From Buxus sempervirens (Eukaryota; Streptophyta; Magnoliopsida; Buxales; Buxaceae), in contig OX387190.1 of the NCBI GenBank assembly GCA_947561395.2, positions 38,924,392-38,988,391 on the forward strand: DNA of 64,000 nt, read 5' to 3'. Positions 10,501 to 20,963 of this stretch are shown one piece after another. The position numbers and the translations under genes were made by a program. The notes beneath the pieces were generated by a model. The model searched no databases and had not been told where the DNA came from. It worked only from the letters and a program-made list of their open reading frames with translations. Within the stretch, counting starts at the first letter, position 1. Each line of letters opens with the position of its first letter.

Positions 10501-13500
10501 TATTTTAATCCAGCCTATAGGTCGCCCCCTCCGAGACTCGAACCCGGGATGTGGTGGTCGGCTTTGATACCATTTGTTATGTGCCTAACCGTTGCTCCAA
10601 AAGCCCCAAGGCTTATGAAGACTTCGTTGGTTAAGCACTTAACATTTAGGATCGTAATAGATGCCCTTCCAGTGACAAATCACAAGGAGTAGACAGGTTT
10701 TGAATTTTAAGTCACATCTCTCTATCTAGAACCATAGTTACACTTGATGACCTTCCAAATATCTGATCTGTCTTTTTCTTCACAGCCACTTTCCCAACAA
10801 GGCTTTATTCATATGCCGCACTTTCTCTAAAATTGGCTTACCCATCTTCTTAGGTACATAAGTCCAATCCCTCTTCACATGATGAAGCTTCTTTTTAGAG
10901 GCCCTTCCATCCCGTAAGACATGCATTTCGGCATCATTAAATTAGAAATTTGAATAAATTCATCAAGAACTTGTGGCTTGTGAGGCCAGGGGACCATTCC
11001 TTTGCAAAAATGCATAGGATAATTTTTAACAAATATGATCCCCCTTTTTCTGTGGAATGCATAATCTGTTGCAGTATCTGCAGATCACTCATCCATGTAA
11101 CAGAAACTGATAATATGACTCTGTATCGTAGCAATTTAGTTTATTTATTAATTGTTACTTTGAAGTCTTAAGAAGAAACTAAAATGGCAGTCATCCTACC
11201 TTTTTATTTCAATCCAAACCAAGGAATCTGCCTCAATGGGATATTTCTTGAGGATGTCACGTGAAGTGGCATAAGCTCTGCAGTTCTGTCATACTTTTTA
11301 TTATATATACCTGTGCATATATTCATGCATAGATACGTATATCCTTACATACCTAGACATAGATACATACGCCTATTTAATTAACTTGATATTGTACTTG
11401 TATATTATTCATTATAAATAATGTCGTAATATGGTTGAGCTCAGGACATTGATGCTCGGTGTTCTGCTGCTACTCTTGGTTGAGGTTTGTGCGATGCTGT
11501 TTTGAACTTCTAGTCTTGATTGAATCTTCCCCGTGCTAAAGCATCTAGGTTGCTTCAAGGTGTCTTAATAAAGTGTGAATCATTAATACAAAATTTTATA
11601 GGATTATTGCTTCAAATTTGTCTCTGTATTTCAGGTCCGGAGGCAATTACAGATGATCTTTGTTCAAATGGGGTGAGGCATTATTTTTCCTTGCCCTGAT
11701 ATTCCTGAAAAATATTTCTTTTTTTCTTTAGAGTATTTAAGCTTGATGCTCTGGATGTTCCTTCGGTTTGTGGGTGCAGTTTTGAGGAGATGCCAACAAA
11801 CAACTTTGTTGAAAGCAGGTAGCTAGTCTTGCCATCTTCCACTCAACTGCTTGCAGCTTATTTGACAAGATAGTTAATTGCTACTTACAGAAACAGATGG
11901 AACTACTTGCAGATTTATTCCTAGGACAATGCTGTTGCAAATGTTGAATTGAAAATGCATCACAACATTGATTTAAATGATACATGGAAATTTTTTTTTA
12001 CTGCTATCTCATTTTTGTTTTATTTCGTTTTTTTTTTTTGGGGTTTCGTTTTATGTATTTGTTATTCTTTTAAGGGTTTAAATACGAAAATTTCTTCCTT
12101 TTTTTTTCTTTTCCTTTGAATGGCAATGCTTGAGTAACCTGTTTCTGTTTTTTTTTTGTAGCTTTTGGAATTTTGATTCACTATTCCAGCCGCAGCAACA
12201 TCCTGCTCGTGATGCCCATGATACCTTCTTTCTTAAAGGTTGGGTAGCATTTACTGTAAACTTGATATTCTGCTCCTGTATCTTTCTGATAGTTGTTCAT
12301 TTGCAGTTCCTTCCACTACAAAGGAACTCCCTAAAGATTATGTTGCTAGGGTGAAGCATGTTCATGAGTCTGGGGGTTATGGATCCAAAGGGTATGTTAT
12401 TTCATATCATGTTTTGTATTCTACGACAAGCATTCAGAAGCTATTTTTCTCTCTAGATATGGATACAAGTGGAACCGAGAAGAAGCAACCAAAAACTTGC
12501 TGCGGACGCACACAACTGCTGTCTCTTCAAGGATGCTTTACCTGCTTGCACAGGTAAAGCTTTCCATGGTGCTCTGTTGCTTATGATTTTCTGATGCTGT
12601 ATTTGTTACACTTTTAATCTCTAGCAGAGAAAAATGTAGAATATCCTTCCAATGAATGTGATGAAACTCAGACTGCCAGCATGGAAACTGTGGTTCTTGT
12701 CTTTTCTACAGCCACTTTGAATAAAAATACCAAAGGTTAAGCCTTTTTCCGTCTATCCCTCCGGGGACCTGCTTTGGTGAGACCACAGAGTGTTATGGTC
12801 CTTTTTTATCCTTCAAATGGGTATGTTTGTGGAGAGTGATAATGGCCTGAGGTATGTAATCATACCTAGCACTTGGAAAGTGTTTGGTGCTTGACCCATA
12901 CCATATTATGGGGATGCAGAAGTATCATGTTTTTTCATTTTATGTTTAGCCATTTTTTCGACCTTGGTGGAGAACTGATATGAATGTGAGTTTAGCTTTA
13001 GCTTTTTCTCAATTGCTCACACTAATCATTGAACTGTTATATGCAGAAACCTTTTGCTCCAAAAAAATACTTCTCAATAGATCGTGTTTTCAGAAATGAA
13101 GCTGTAGACCGAACTCATCTTGCAGAGTTCCATCAGATAGAAGGTATTTATCTAGGACTTTGGAGAATCTCTATGAGCCATTAAGTTCTCTCTGGATTTT
13201 ACTGTAGTTAAAATTCCAATAGGCAAGCAATAAATTATTTCCTATGGTTGCATCATGGATTTATCTGAATTTCTACTTTTGTTCTCAGGTTTAGTATGCG
13301 ATCGAGACCTCACCCTTGGTGACCTCATTGGAGTCTTGTACGACTTTTTCTCACGCCTGGGTAATGTAGCAACTCTAATAATTATCAAATTTATAAGCTT
13401 TAACATTATAGATTAGTCAAAGTTATATTCTTCATAACTTTGTGAAAATGGATATTGGGTCATTTTTTATTTTTGATAACAATTAAGATGGAACATCTAT

Positions 13501-15457
13501 GAAGGATATCACAATGATGATGAAGATATTTGTTACCTTGAAATTAATATATCTTATAGAAAATCCAAACATATTTACAAATTTTAAACCACCCCAACTG
13601 CCCACCCCCCACTCCACATTTTTTGGTCTCATGTTCAGGTATGTCAAAGTTGCGGTTCAAACCTACTTACAATCCATATACTGAACCAAGCATGGAAATT
13701 TTCAGGTGAAAAAGCTTTCCTTTCAGGAATCATATTTCTTTATTGGATGCCTTCATGTACTTAGCAGACTTGTATGTTTATTCTTCATTGGATAGCTACC
13801 ATGAAAGCTTTAAAAAATGGGTGGAGGTTGGAAATTCGGGCATATTTAGGCCGGAAATGCTTCTTCCAATGGGGCTTCCAGAAGATGTTCGGGTTATTGC
13901 ATGGGGCCTTTCCCTTGAAAGGTAATGAATGTATTACTGTCATGAGTGTTGTTATTGTATTTCTCAAAATTTTAAAGCATGAGGCAGGGCACTTCACATG
14001 GCAAAAGTATCACTGACTTGTCCACCTATTATTATAATTTTTGGTTGTAAAAAATAAATAAAAGATATGATACATCAACAAAAGTAAATATTTCTTTTTG
14101 GTTTTTTTGGGGTTTTTGTGTGTGCGTGTGTTGTGGGCTTTTTTGGTTGGGGTTGGGGTGTTGTTGGTGGGATTAGTGGAACCAAATCAATAAGAAAAAT
14201 CATTTTTAGATTATTTTCAAATTTTTATCTTTTAGAAGTTAATTTTTATTGCATCAGAAAGATAAGGTGAAAAGAAGTAACACAAATGTTGTGTTTAATA
14301 GTTACAAAGATGGCTCCTGACAAAACCCAGAAGAAACAATTAACCAAATAGAGCACAGCTAGAATGCAAATAAATCATCTATTTGAACACCATAAAACTC
14401 TCTTAAAGAAGCAGCCCAAAGGAAAAGAGGTAAATAGTTTTTTACTGCATCCACCTCAGTTCCCGTTCTCCTAAAAATGTCTCATTTGAACACCATTTGT
14501 TTATCAATAAGATTTTGTCCCAAGCTCAAGTGTCCTTATTGGCTGTGATAATTTGAAGTGAAGGGAACATCCCCCAAAGTGTAACAATTTTCATTTGAAG
14601 AAAGAGGGTGCAATTATGGTCTGCATTTTTTTCTTATAAACATTAATGAACTAAGCTAGTAATCGAATTCATTTTAGAAATTTTAAGTCATGATGGTTCC
14701 AAAGGTGTCACAAAAAAGTATGTATTACACACTAGTAGCCTCCATGTATTTATTTTAGAAAACTCAAATAAATAAATATTTGATGGCAGTATTAGTGTGA
14801 CCTACATGGGTTGAATTGTTATTCATTTGACTGATCTAAGGACCTATGAGGTTGGCAGTATGAGTCGGCCACATCATTGCTTTAAGTGGAAGAGAGCCTT
14901 TGCATATAAACCTATATCTCAAGACATGGCACTCAGTTTCTGGTTTATTTATTAATTAATTTATTTTTCCTTTCTTTTTACGTGAAGTGGCTCACCTTTG
15001 AAAAATATAAATGCATGGTAAGATACTGATTTTTGCTTTTTTGTGATCCAGACCCACCATGATATTGTATGGGATTGATAACATCCGAGATCTCTTTGGA
15101 CCTAAGGTATAGTGACATGCTGTTCTTTTGTTTTTTTTTCTCCCTCCAGTTTAGGAGCTTCAAGAAATTTAACATGCAGGTCGGTATTAAGTTATGCCAT
15201 AATATGACACTTAGAAACGTTATTTAAGACATTGGAAAGGAAACATGTGGTTTCCTATTCTTAGTGCATGAATGTGCATCAAGTAGTTCGTGGCTTGGTC
15301 TTTAAGTTTGAATTTCGCCATTTTTAAATTTAAGAGCAAGCTATGAGCTGCCAAATATAAAATTTACATCCCATTTATTATGAACATTTCTTGATTTTTG
15401 TAGGTAGATCTTGCTCTTATCAAGCAAAACCCAATTTGTCGCCTTGGAATCAAGTAG
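1578..15457 (+). CDS. FARSA: cytosolic phenylalanine--tRNA ligase alpha subunit (18 exons)
   Basis: Charges tRNA-Phe with phenylalanine in the cytosol as the catalytic alpha chain of the (alpha-beta)2 enzyme. Exons: 1578-1724, 3239-3361, 3616-3708, 5664-5720, 6535-6590, 6766-6858, 8037-8127, 11635-11672, 11780-11818, 12162-12238, 12307-12391, 12457-12553, 13047-13143, 13289-13360, 13639-13705, 13796-13921, 15052-15106, 15404-15457. They join in frame to 488 codons plus TAG; I recall 485 aa for the Arabidopsis protein. The N-terminal third has the tRNA-binding winged-helix region (LKRRKLI segment). The class II core follows: [10 protein letters not shown] near 259, motif 2 [16 protein letters not shown] at 346-361, motif 3 WGLSLER at 447-453. 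Start choice: [11 protein letters not shown] matches the family N-terminus. Oddities: intron 7 (8128-11634) has a GC donor (AAG|GCACGT) and contains a mini-retrotransposon. All other introns are GT-AG. No frameshift or stop was seen, so the gene looks functional. Confidence 0.96.
2936..2999 (+). repeat. G-rich tract with G-quadruplex potential in PheRS alpha intron 1
   Basis: From 2941 the plus strand reads GGGA repeated six times, then CCGGGGTGGGGGGAGG and further TGG/GGTGG words. Many GGG runs lie within 60 nt on the transcribed-sense strand, so the pre-mRNA of intron 1 could fold into a G-quadruplex. It lies about 300 nt before the exon 2 acceptor at 3238/3239. It may equally be a simple GGGA microsatellite. 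Confidence 0.75.
5300..5351 (+). mobile_element. minimal retroposon scar with 9-bp target duplication (PheRS alpha intron 3)
   Basis: ACATTCTCT occurs at 5300-5308 and again at 5343-5351. Between them lies about 34 nt, ending in TTCATC followed by an A tract of about 19. A short 3' tail, poly(A) and flanking direct repeat are the marks of target-primed reverse transcription, here with nearly all of the element lost by 5' truncation. A chance repeat next to a poly(A) microsatellite is the alternative. Confidence 0.5.
10270..10664 (-). mobile_element. SMART/TRIM-type mini LTR retrotransposon (385 bp) with 5-bp TSD
   Basis: Two 85-bp direct repeats (LTRs) lie at 10275-10359 and 10575-10659 and are almost identical. 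Each starts TGTTATGTGCC; the first ends GATCGTAACA and the second GATCGTAATA, so the TGTTA/TAACA terminal inverted repeat is intact in one copy. The target duplication GATGC is at 10270-10274 and 10660-10664. Read on the minus strand, two bases after the LTR at 10575 comes TGGTATCAAAGCC, a primer-binding site for initiator tRNA-Met, followed by a B-box-like GGGTTCGAGTC. The element has no coding capacity; total length is 385 bp without TSD. It lies antisense in intron 7 of the PheRS alpha gene. All structural parts are visible, so the class call is strong. Confidence 0.9.
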
Positions 15458-15895
15458 ATTGGGGCTGCCCCTTCCGTATGCTACTCTCTTTTGTTCCATT
15501 TTAACGTATTTGATAAGGGTTGATAATGTTTCTTTTTTATAACTCTCTAGGAACCTCTTAGGACATATGATGATAAGTACAGTACTTTGGGCGTATTATT
15601 ATTATTATTTGCTTTTTCTATGAGGAAAGAAAGAGATACTGGTACATAGTCGTCCCTTACAAGACATTCATCGTTGAGTTACCACGCTGAGCATTTGATT
15701 TTTAGGCCACCTATTTGCAAGCAATTTACAGTTTAAATTGTAACGAACAGATGTATTGTTATGTTTTCATGTTTTGAAGTGTGCATTTTGACCATTATAT
15801 ACTGATGGACCATCCAAAAAGTTTGTAATGAACAACATTGCAACTTTTAAGCTGTTGTTTTTGGATAGGGAAGATGGTTGTATGTTAAAGTGCAC

Positions 15896-15920
15896 CTGTC
15901 CTGTCCTGTCCTGTCCTGTC
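15896..15920 (+). repeat. (CTGTC)5 microsatellite
   Basis: Five perfect tandem CTGTC units, about 440 bp after the PheRS alpha stop codon and probably in or just after its 3' UTR. Confidence 0.9.
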
Positions 15921-16181
15921 TGGTTTGCTACGTAAGTCCATTTGCATCTGCCATTTGATCAATCGATGAATCTAACTGAGTTTTAGTCAAGGGTAAAATA
16001 GGTGGCGTTTTAAAGGTACTGCGATTTTAGCTGCGAATATACAAACCGAGCTAAGAAATCCATCATAAGAACACGATGATAGTCCTTTTTTGGTTGTAAT
16101 GCCGCTGGTGCTTAAGCAGGCCTGGAAAGAACTGCTTAGAGCAGGGATGACATCACCGCCTATGTTTAACTGAATTGCTAT

Positions 16182-16311
16182 ATCAGCTGGTCTCACGCTG
16201 GAAGATTTGCTGGTTGGAGGGTGTGCATGCGTTAGCTTTATTCACTGACACATACACAACATTTTCTGTTGGATCAGCAGATCTTCCAACCAAGGGCTTC
16301 AGCTGATTTCA
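16182..16311. mobile_element. MITE-like inverted-repeat element, copy 1
   Basis: The left arm (16182-16217) reads ATCAGCTG, then GGAAGATTTGCTG. The right arm (16271-16311) reads as its reverse complement: GGAAGATCTGCTG, then ATCAGCTG. A related sequence with the same order, including CAGCTGGTCT and GGAAGATCT, lies at 61374-61505, so this is a dispersed family of short foldback elements. Exact ends and target duplication were not resolved. Confidence 0.5.
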
Positions 16312-17223
16312 AGTCGTCACTACTGTGGCCGTAAGATGCTGTTACATGGAGTATCTCACGATTAGTGTTTTTCTCTATCTGGATCCTACTGGAAACATTA
16401 AAAAAATGAAAAAAAAAAAACAAGTCACGAGATGCTTCACATGATAGCATTTCAATGTCACAGCAATGACCAATTCAAATGCTTTATAAAGGTGAGTTCG
16501 AGTCCCTGAATGCATTCAAGATGTCTCGTCTATCATACTCTTCTTCATTTATTCAAGTTTTTCGTTCTTTATTCTATAAGCCACCTTAAGTTCTTATTAG
16601 TCGATGACTTACCACTTTAATAAGTTATAAGTTGAAATGAAGTGATTAATTAAGGAACTCCAAACGCAGCCAAAAGAGTTAGTTTTCTCTTCAATCCAAC
16701 CAATCAAAATTTTTCTTCAATCTAATTTTTGTTGACGTCAGATTTTTAGTTTGGGCCAGTTCGGTGCCAATGAGTTCGGCTTGAATTCGTGCCTTAAGAG
16801 GTTAGATTTAGGGCGGGACGGGATGATTACGGACCAACTAATTTCAAATAGGGCAGAAGCCAAACCTGCAATAATTTTGGAGTAATGTTCGTATCTGTTT
16901 TTAGTTCGGAGCTTGTCCGGAACCGAAAGTCTGTCATTCTGGGGCATCGCTCAGATTTGATCGATTTTAAAATCTCTGTTTCACAGCCAGTCGTGCCCTA
17001 ATTAAGGTGCGTTCCATCGATTATGTCGTGAATGTCTTCTTTCTTTTTTCTTTTTCTTTCTCATGCTTTCTTCCGTATGAGATTTGCGTTGCTTCATGTT
17101 CTGTTGTTGGAAAATTACGAAAGACGCAGGAGAATATTGGCGTGATCTTCTCCCATTGATTGAATTATCTGTAACCATATGGATGTTTTATGGAGTTTGA
17201 GTTCTATTTTTTTTATGGTAACA

Positions 17224-17536
17224 GGGCTATCTATGCGTCAGTGACAAGCCATTCCCATCAAGTGATGGTGATGAAAATTCAGAAAATGAGAGTGGCTCGT
17301 TTGATCAATCTCTTCTTTTTTCTGGAATTAAACTAAAAAAAGGAGGCTTCTCTTTATTTGTTCGTATATGGGTGAGTTATTTCAAGCGCTTCAGTGGAGG
17401 AGCTTGGTACAAATTTAACATCCAAGGCTCCTCCGACGGCTATAAGCACACAAAAAATCTTTGGTTATCTGTGTATCATGCTCCGTTCCACTATCTCTCT
17501 TTCCGCATAATTTTCCAAAGATTTTGAGTTAGCTTT
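17224..17536 (+). other. unassigned open reading stretch after a TAACAG acceptor-like site
   Basis: After TAACAG at 17219-17224 a frame stays open for about 103 codons (starting GYLCVSDKPFPSS, with a Ser/Asp/Glu-rich segment) and ends at TGA near 17534. It has no in-frame ATG near its start. I do not recognise the peptide. It could be an upstream exon of a transcript ending in the bL27m exons, a gene fragment, or chance. It is long for AT-rich intergenic DNA, so it is recorded, but there is no functional evidence. Confidence 0.2.
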
Positions 17537-17959
17537 CTAAAATTCTGTTGAAAGGTTGAATGATTTTGATGGAAATCTGGAATTGCCGTTATCATTAAAG
17601 GGATTCTGTTCTTGTCTTCTAAGTCATCTTCAGATAGTAAGAATCCCTACCTTTGCCTCAATTTATGCATCAACACATGTTTCTGTGAATTTTCCAGCCT
17701 GAAATCACATCCTTCATCACCGGATATTTGTGATGTTCTGATGGATTACGCATGTTAAATGATGTATTCCAGCATTATCATTTTTATTGTTGATCACTGT
17801 GGCCCAAGAAAGCATTATCATTGTTTTTCTTCATTACTGTGTCCTGAGAAACCATTTTCATTGTTATTGTTGATTGCAAGGTATTGACATTGATTGTATG
17901 TGGGAAGCATTGGGGTTAGTGTTGTCTTAGGTGGAGTTTTTGGTTTGTTTATATGAAAA

Positions 17960-18690
17960 ATAATCTTTTAAAGTGAACATGCTCAAAGCAAATGTTATAG
18001 CACTGTTGATGGGGAAAGAGATTACTGAAGATGTAAGCATTTCCAACATGCAATGTGTCAGTCCCACTTCGACAGACTGGAACACCAGAAAGGATTCTTT
18101 AGCTATCTGGCCTAACGTTTTGTATCTTGTGCCTCAAAGAAAGAGAATCTGTGGATCACATTTTTTTGAATTGTGAGTTGATTGGATCCCTTTGGTCTTC
18201 CTTTCTTGGATTACTAGGTGTAAGCGGGGTTTAGTCTAGGATCCTTCCTGATTTTACAAAGCAGTGAAGATTCCCTTTTCACAAGAAAATGGGGAGGCTG
18301 ATGTACCATGCAGTATTTTTTTTTCTCTGGTTGCTACGATATGGTCGGTTTGGGTGGCTCCTAACTCGTGTATATTTTATAGGGGAGTCATTCAGAGGAT
18401 CTTCAAAGACATTCTAGCTTTGGTAGCAGCCTGGGTTAGTATGAAGCAGGAATTAAGACTTGTCTCTTCCAGTGACATATTACAGGGTAAGCCTACAGTT
18501 GCATTCTTGAATTTCCTCCTGCCGGTTTTTGTTTTTTTTTAAAATCTTTGTTGCTATTTTTTAAGTTTTCTGGGTTTTAGTTTGGCATCTCTTTGTTCAT
18601 GTTGTTATACATATCTCATGGGTTTGTTGTTACTCTGCTCTTATTTACTATTTAATATATCCTTTCATCACTCATTAAAAAATGAATATA
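17960..18690 (+). pseudogene. decayed LINE (L1-type) 3' fragment with zf-RVT region
   Basis: Conceptual translation near 18113-18480 gives CILCLKERESVDHIFLNCEL, a CxxC...HxxxxC zinc-binding (zf-RVT) signature of plant non-LTR reverse transcriptases. Next come LWSSFLGLLGV and RFPFHKKMGRLM...IWSVW, the usual block order of these elements. At least one frameshift near 18115 and two in-frame stops (after GVSGV and after DFTKQ) make it a pseudogene. A T-rich 3' UTR-like tract follows, ending near a short A run (ATTAAAAAATG) at about 18675-18683. The 5' portion is missing, as expected for 5' truncation. No clear target duplication was found. Confidence 0.75.
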
Positions 18691-19073
18691 ACAGTGGAAA
18701 AGTATTCATTCAGTTGATCAGCCGGTTGACGTAAAGAATTGTTGTTGTTGGGGTGTTTATCTCTTTGCTGGCTTGATTCTTCCCTGTACTGGTTTCCTGC
18801 TCATAATTAACAGAATCAGCAAGAATTCAGAGTAAGAGCAAACTGACAAAAGCTAGCCGAGTAAGGTGACTAATTGAACTGGAGTTGTGTCAGGCTATAG
18901 ATGGTATTCAAGTATGCTGCAATTTGAAATTCATCAATTACCTTTTGTACCTTATTTTTTCCCCCAGGTTTGTTTCATTCAGGAAGGAATACGATGAATT
19001 TCACAGAATGGTATATATTCGTTGTTGCACTGGGATATTTTCTGGTTAATCTTGTGATATTTATGTTATTTAG

Positions 19074-19524
19074 ATTTAGATGGAGCTGGAGAAGGATTGA
19101 GCCTGATTTTCAGACGTTGGGCTACCAAGAAGACAGCAGGTTCCACAAAGAATGGACGTGACTCAAACCCCAAGTATCTTGGGGTGAAGAAATTTGGTGG
19201 CGAGGTAAGCTTATATGAATCAGAGCAAATAAGGCCTTCTTTGGTAGATTGTGCCTACTGAATCTTCTATGTTTATTATTTACTGTGCAGAGGGTGATAC
19301 CTGGAAACATAATAGTTCGTCAACGAGGCACACGTTTCCATCCAGGAAATTATGTTGGGATGGGAAAGGATCATACCCTGTATGCTCTCAAAGAAGGTTG
19401 TGTGAAGTTTGAACGTCATAAACTGAGTGGTCGCAAGTGGGTGCATGTTTTACCCAAGGAAGGCCATGAGCTTCACCCCGTCTACACAAATGCTGTAGCA
19501 TCTAAGCTGAAGGCAACTGCGTGA
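19074..19524 (+). CDS. MRPL27: mitochondrial large-ribosomal-subunit protein bL27m (3' exons only)
   Basis: Component of the mitochondrial 50S-type subunit; in bacteria L27 lies near the peptidyl-transferase centre. Coding exons: about 19074 (or 19080)-19204 and 19291-19524, intron GT-AG. The reading runs [20 protein letters not shown], then [18 protein letters not shown], then [20 protein letters not shown] and on to KATA and [13 protein letters not shown] and [15 protein letters not shown] are L27 signatures; the RRWATKK junction and extended C-terminus fit the plant mitochondrial form. The exon at 19074 follows ATGTTATTTAG and needs a phase-1 upstream exon with the start codon. None could be identified between 15.5 and 19.0 kb. 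The ATG at 18994 is out of frame with this product. The 5' part is therefore either a small exon I could not see or was disturbed by the LINE debris upstream. Confidence 0.88.
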
Positions 19525-20963
19525 ACTCTAGTAATTTTGAAATACAATGCCACACGCTGAATGGAAATCTTGAAGCTTATATAGGAAAACCTATGGTTGG
19601 ATCTCTTCTGGAATCGTGCAAGTCCTAATCTGGTATGTATATCTTGTTGTCGGCCAAGGAAGGAAATCGCTGGGTATTGAATTTGTGATGATTATTAATG
19701 TCTGGATAAAGTTGAACTGCTGCAGTTTATTCTTCCATTGATATTCCTTGTTGAAGTGGCTGGGGAATGGAGGTTCATACTCGGCTTTACGGTCTTGCGC
19801 TTATGTGTTTGGTTCATAGGAAATTTGGTCCCATCCCATCGAAAGTAATTTTCCAAAACTGCCTCTTTTTTCGCTAAAAGGTTCTCAGTGTTTTCTTCTT
19901 GAAACGAAGGGAAAACAAAATTAAGGAAAGTAAATTACTCTTTTATTTTTCTTTCCATAGCTTTCCATTGACACAAACATGGCCTTAGGTGCTGTCTCGT
20001 GTATGTTACATAAATTCATTCGATGGCTTTGAATAGGTTTCTAAGTTTGGGATGACTTCTGATTGATATGCGGGCATTGGTTAAGGTTTTGAGAAAATGA
20101 GTTGGGAGAGAGAATGAAGAAAAGCCCTTGCCTATATAGAATTGAGTTTAAATTGATACATGGGCATTTGGTAATATTCATGAGAACGAGTTTTTCCAAA
20201 ATCAGAATGAGAAAAAATTCCTTATAAAATCAGTCTATTCTATTTTTTGTTTTATTGTGAATGCATTTGGTTAGATATATGATTATACGAATCATGTTTC
20301 TGGGCTGGTAAATCTGTAAATATATTAAATTTGATCACAATTTATTGTCTTCATCTATTGACCAGATATTTTTTTATGATAAACACCGATTTAATAAAAC
20401 CATTGAGAAAGTGGTAGAAAACCGAAACCAAGCAAACGCATATATAGATCCTCTAAAATACGTAATGATTGTAAGAAAGCAACGTTTATAAAAGATTTGG
20501 CATGCTTGGTTTCTGACGATCCTTGATGGCTTATATGTGTCCGTTTAGCAACAAACCCTTGGGTCTATTCCTCATGAAAACTGAGACTTCATGATGATTA
20601 TCGCTCGGGCTTTCGACCAGAAAGATTTCAACTCTTATGAAGAAAACCGGTAACATCAAGACATCGTAGTTAAGGTGCATCAACAGATCCATGACGTTGG
20701 CCATTGGGTTGGTAGCGTTATGTATCCATTTGACGCGAACCAAATCCTGGTCTTGGCTGCTATAACGATGAAAATCACCCACTAGATACAGTGATAACCT
20801 GAAGCTGACGGTAGAATCAAAACTGAGAACTGTTCGTGAACCTTTCTATATCAGTCCGGCAGGATAAAGGGCTGAGTGAAAGAATGGAAAGGGAAATTTC
20901 AACCAGAGGAAAGATCCATGCTCTGTTCTGCATCAGCTTCATAAATTTTTGGCATCTTGAGTA
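19525..20963. other. convergent intergenic region between bL27m and the PYROXD2-like gene
   Basis: Holds the 3' regions of two genes that converge here, bL27m on the plus strand and the oxidoreductase on the minus strand. No RNA gene, mobile-element terminus or convincing ORF was recognised. The minus-strand open frame around 20531-20782 lies after the oxidoreductase stop and is most likely 3' UTR or spacer. Confidence 0.5.

Larger units (their letters stand above)
15458..16950. other. 3' flank of the PheRS alpha gene, noncoding
   Basis: Contains the likely 3' UTR and poly(A) region of the PheRS alpha gene, a CTGTC pentanucleotide repeat (15896-15920) and an inverted-repeat element (16182-16311). 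No recognisable gene was found. A minus-strand open frame of 69 codons near 16738-16947 has no family features I recognise and is probably chance. Confidence 0.5.

Noticed and set aside
10500..10574. tRNA-like sequence (GGTTCGAGTC and TGGTATCAAAGCC)
   Set aside because: No cloverleaf can be formed; the motifs are the primer-binding site and adjoining internal region of the mini LTR element.
18994..19161. ATG at 18994 as the bL27m start
   Set aside because: Its frame ends at TGA 19159-19161 and is not the L27 frame; no donor in the right phase was found between it and the 19074 acceptor.
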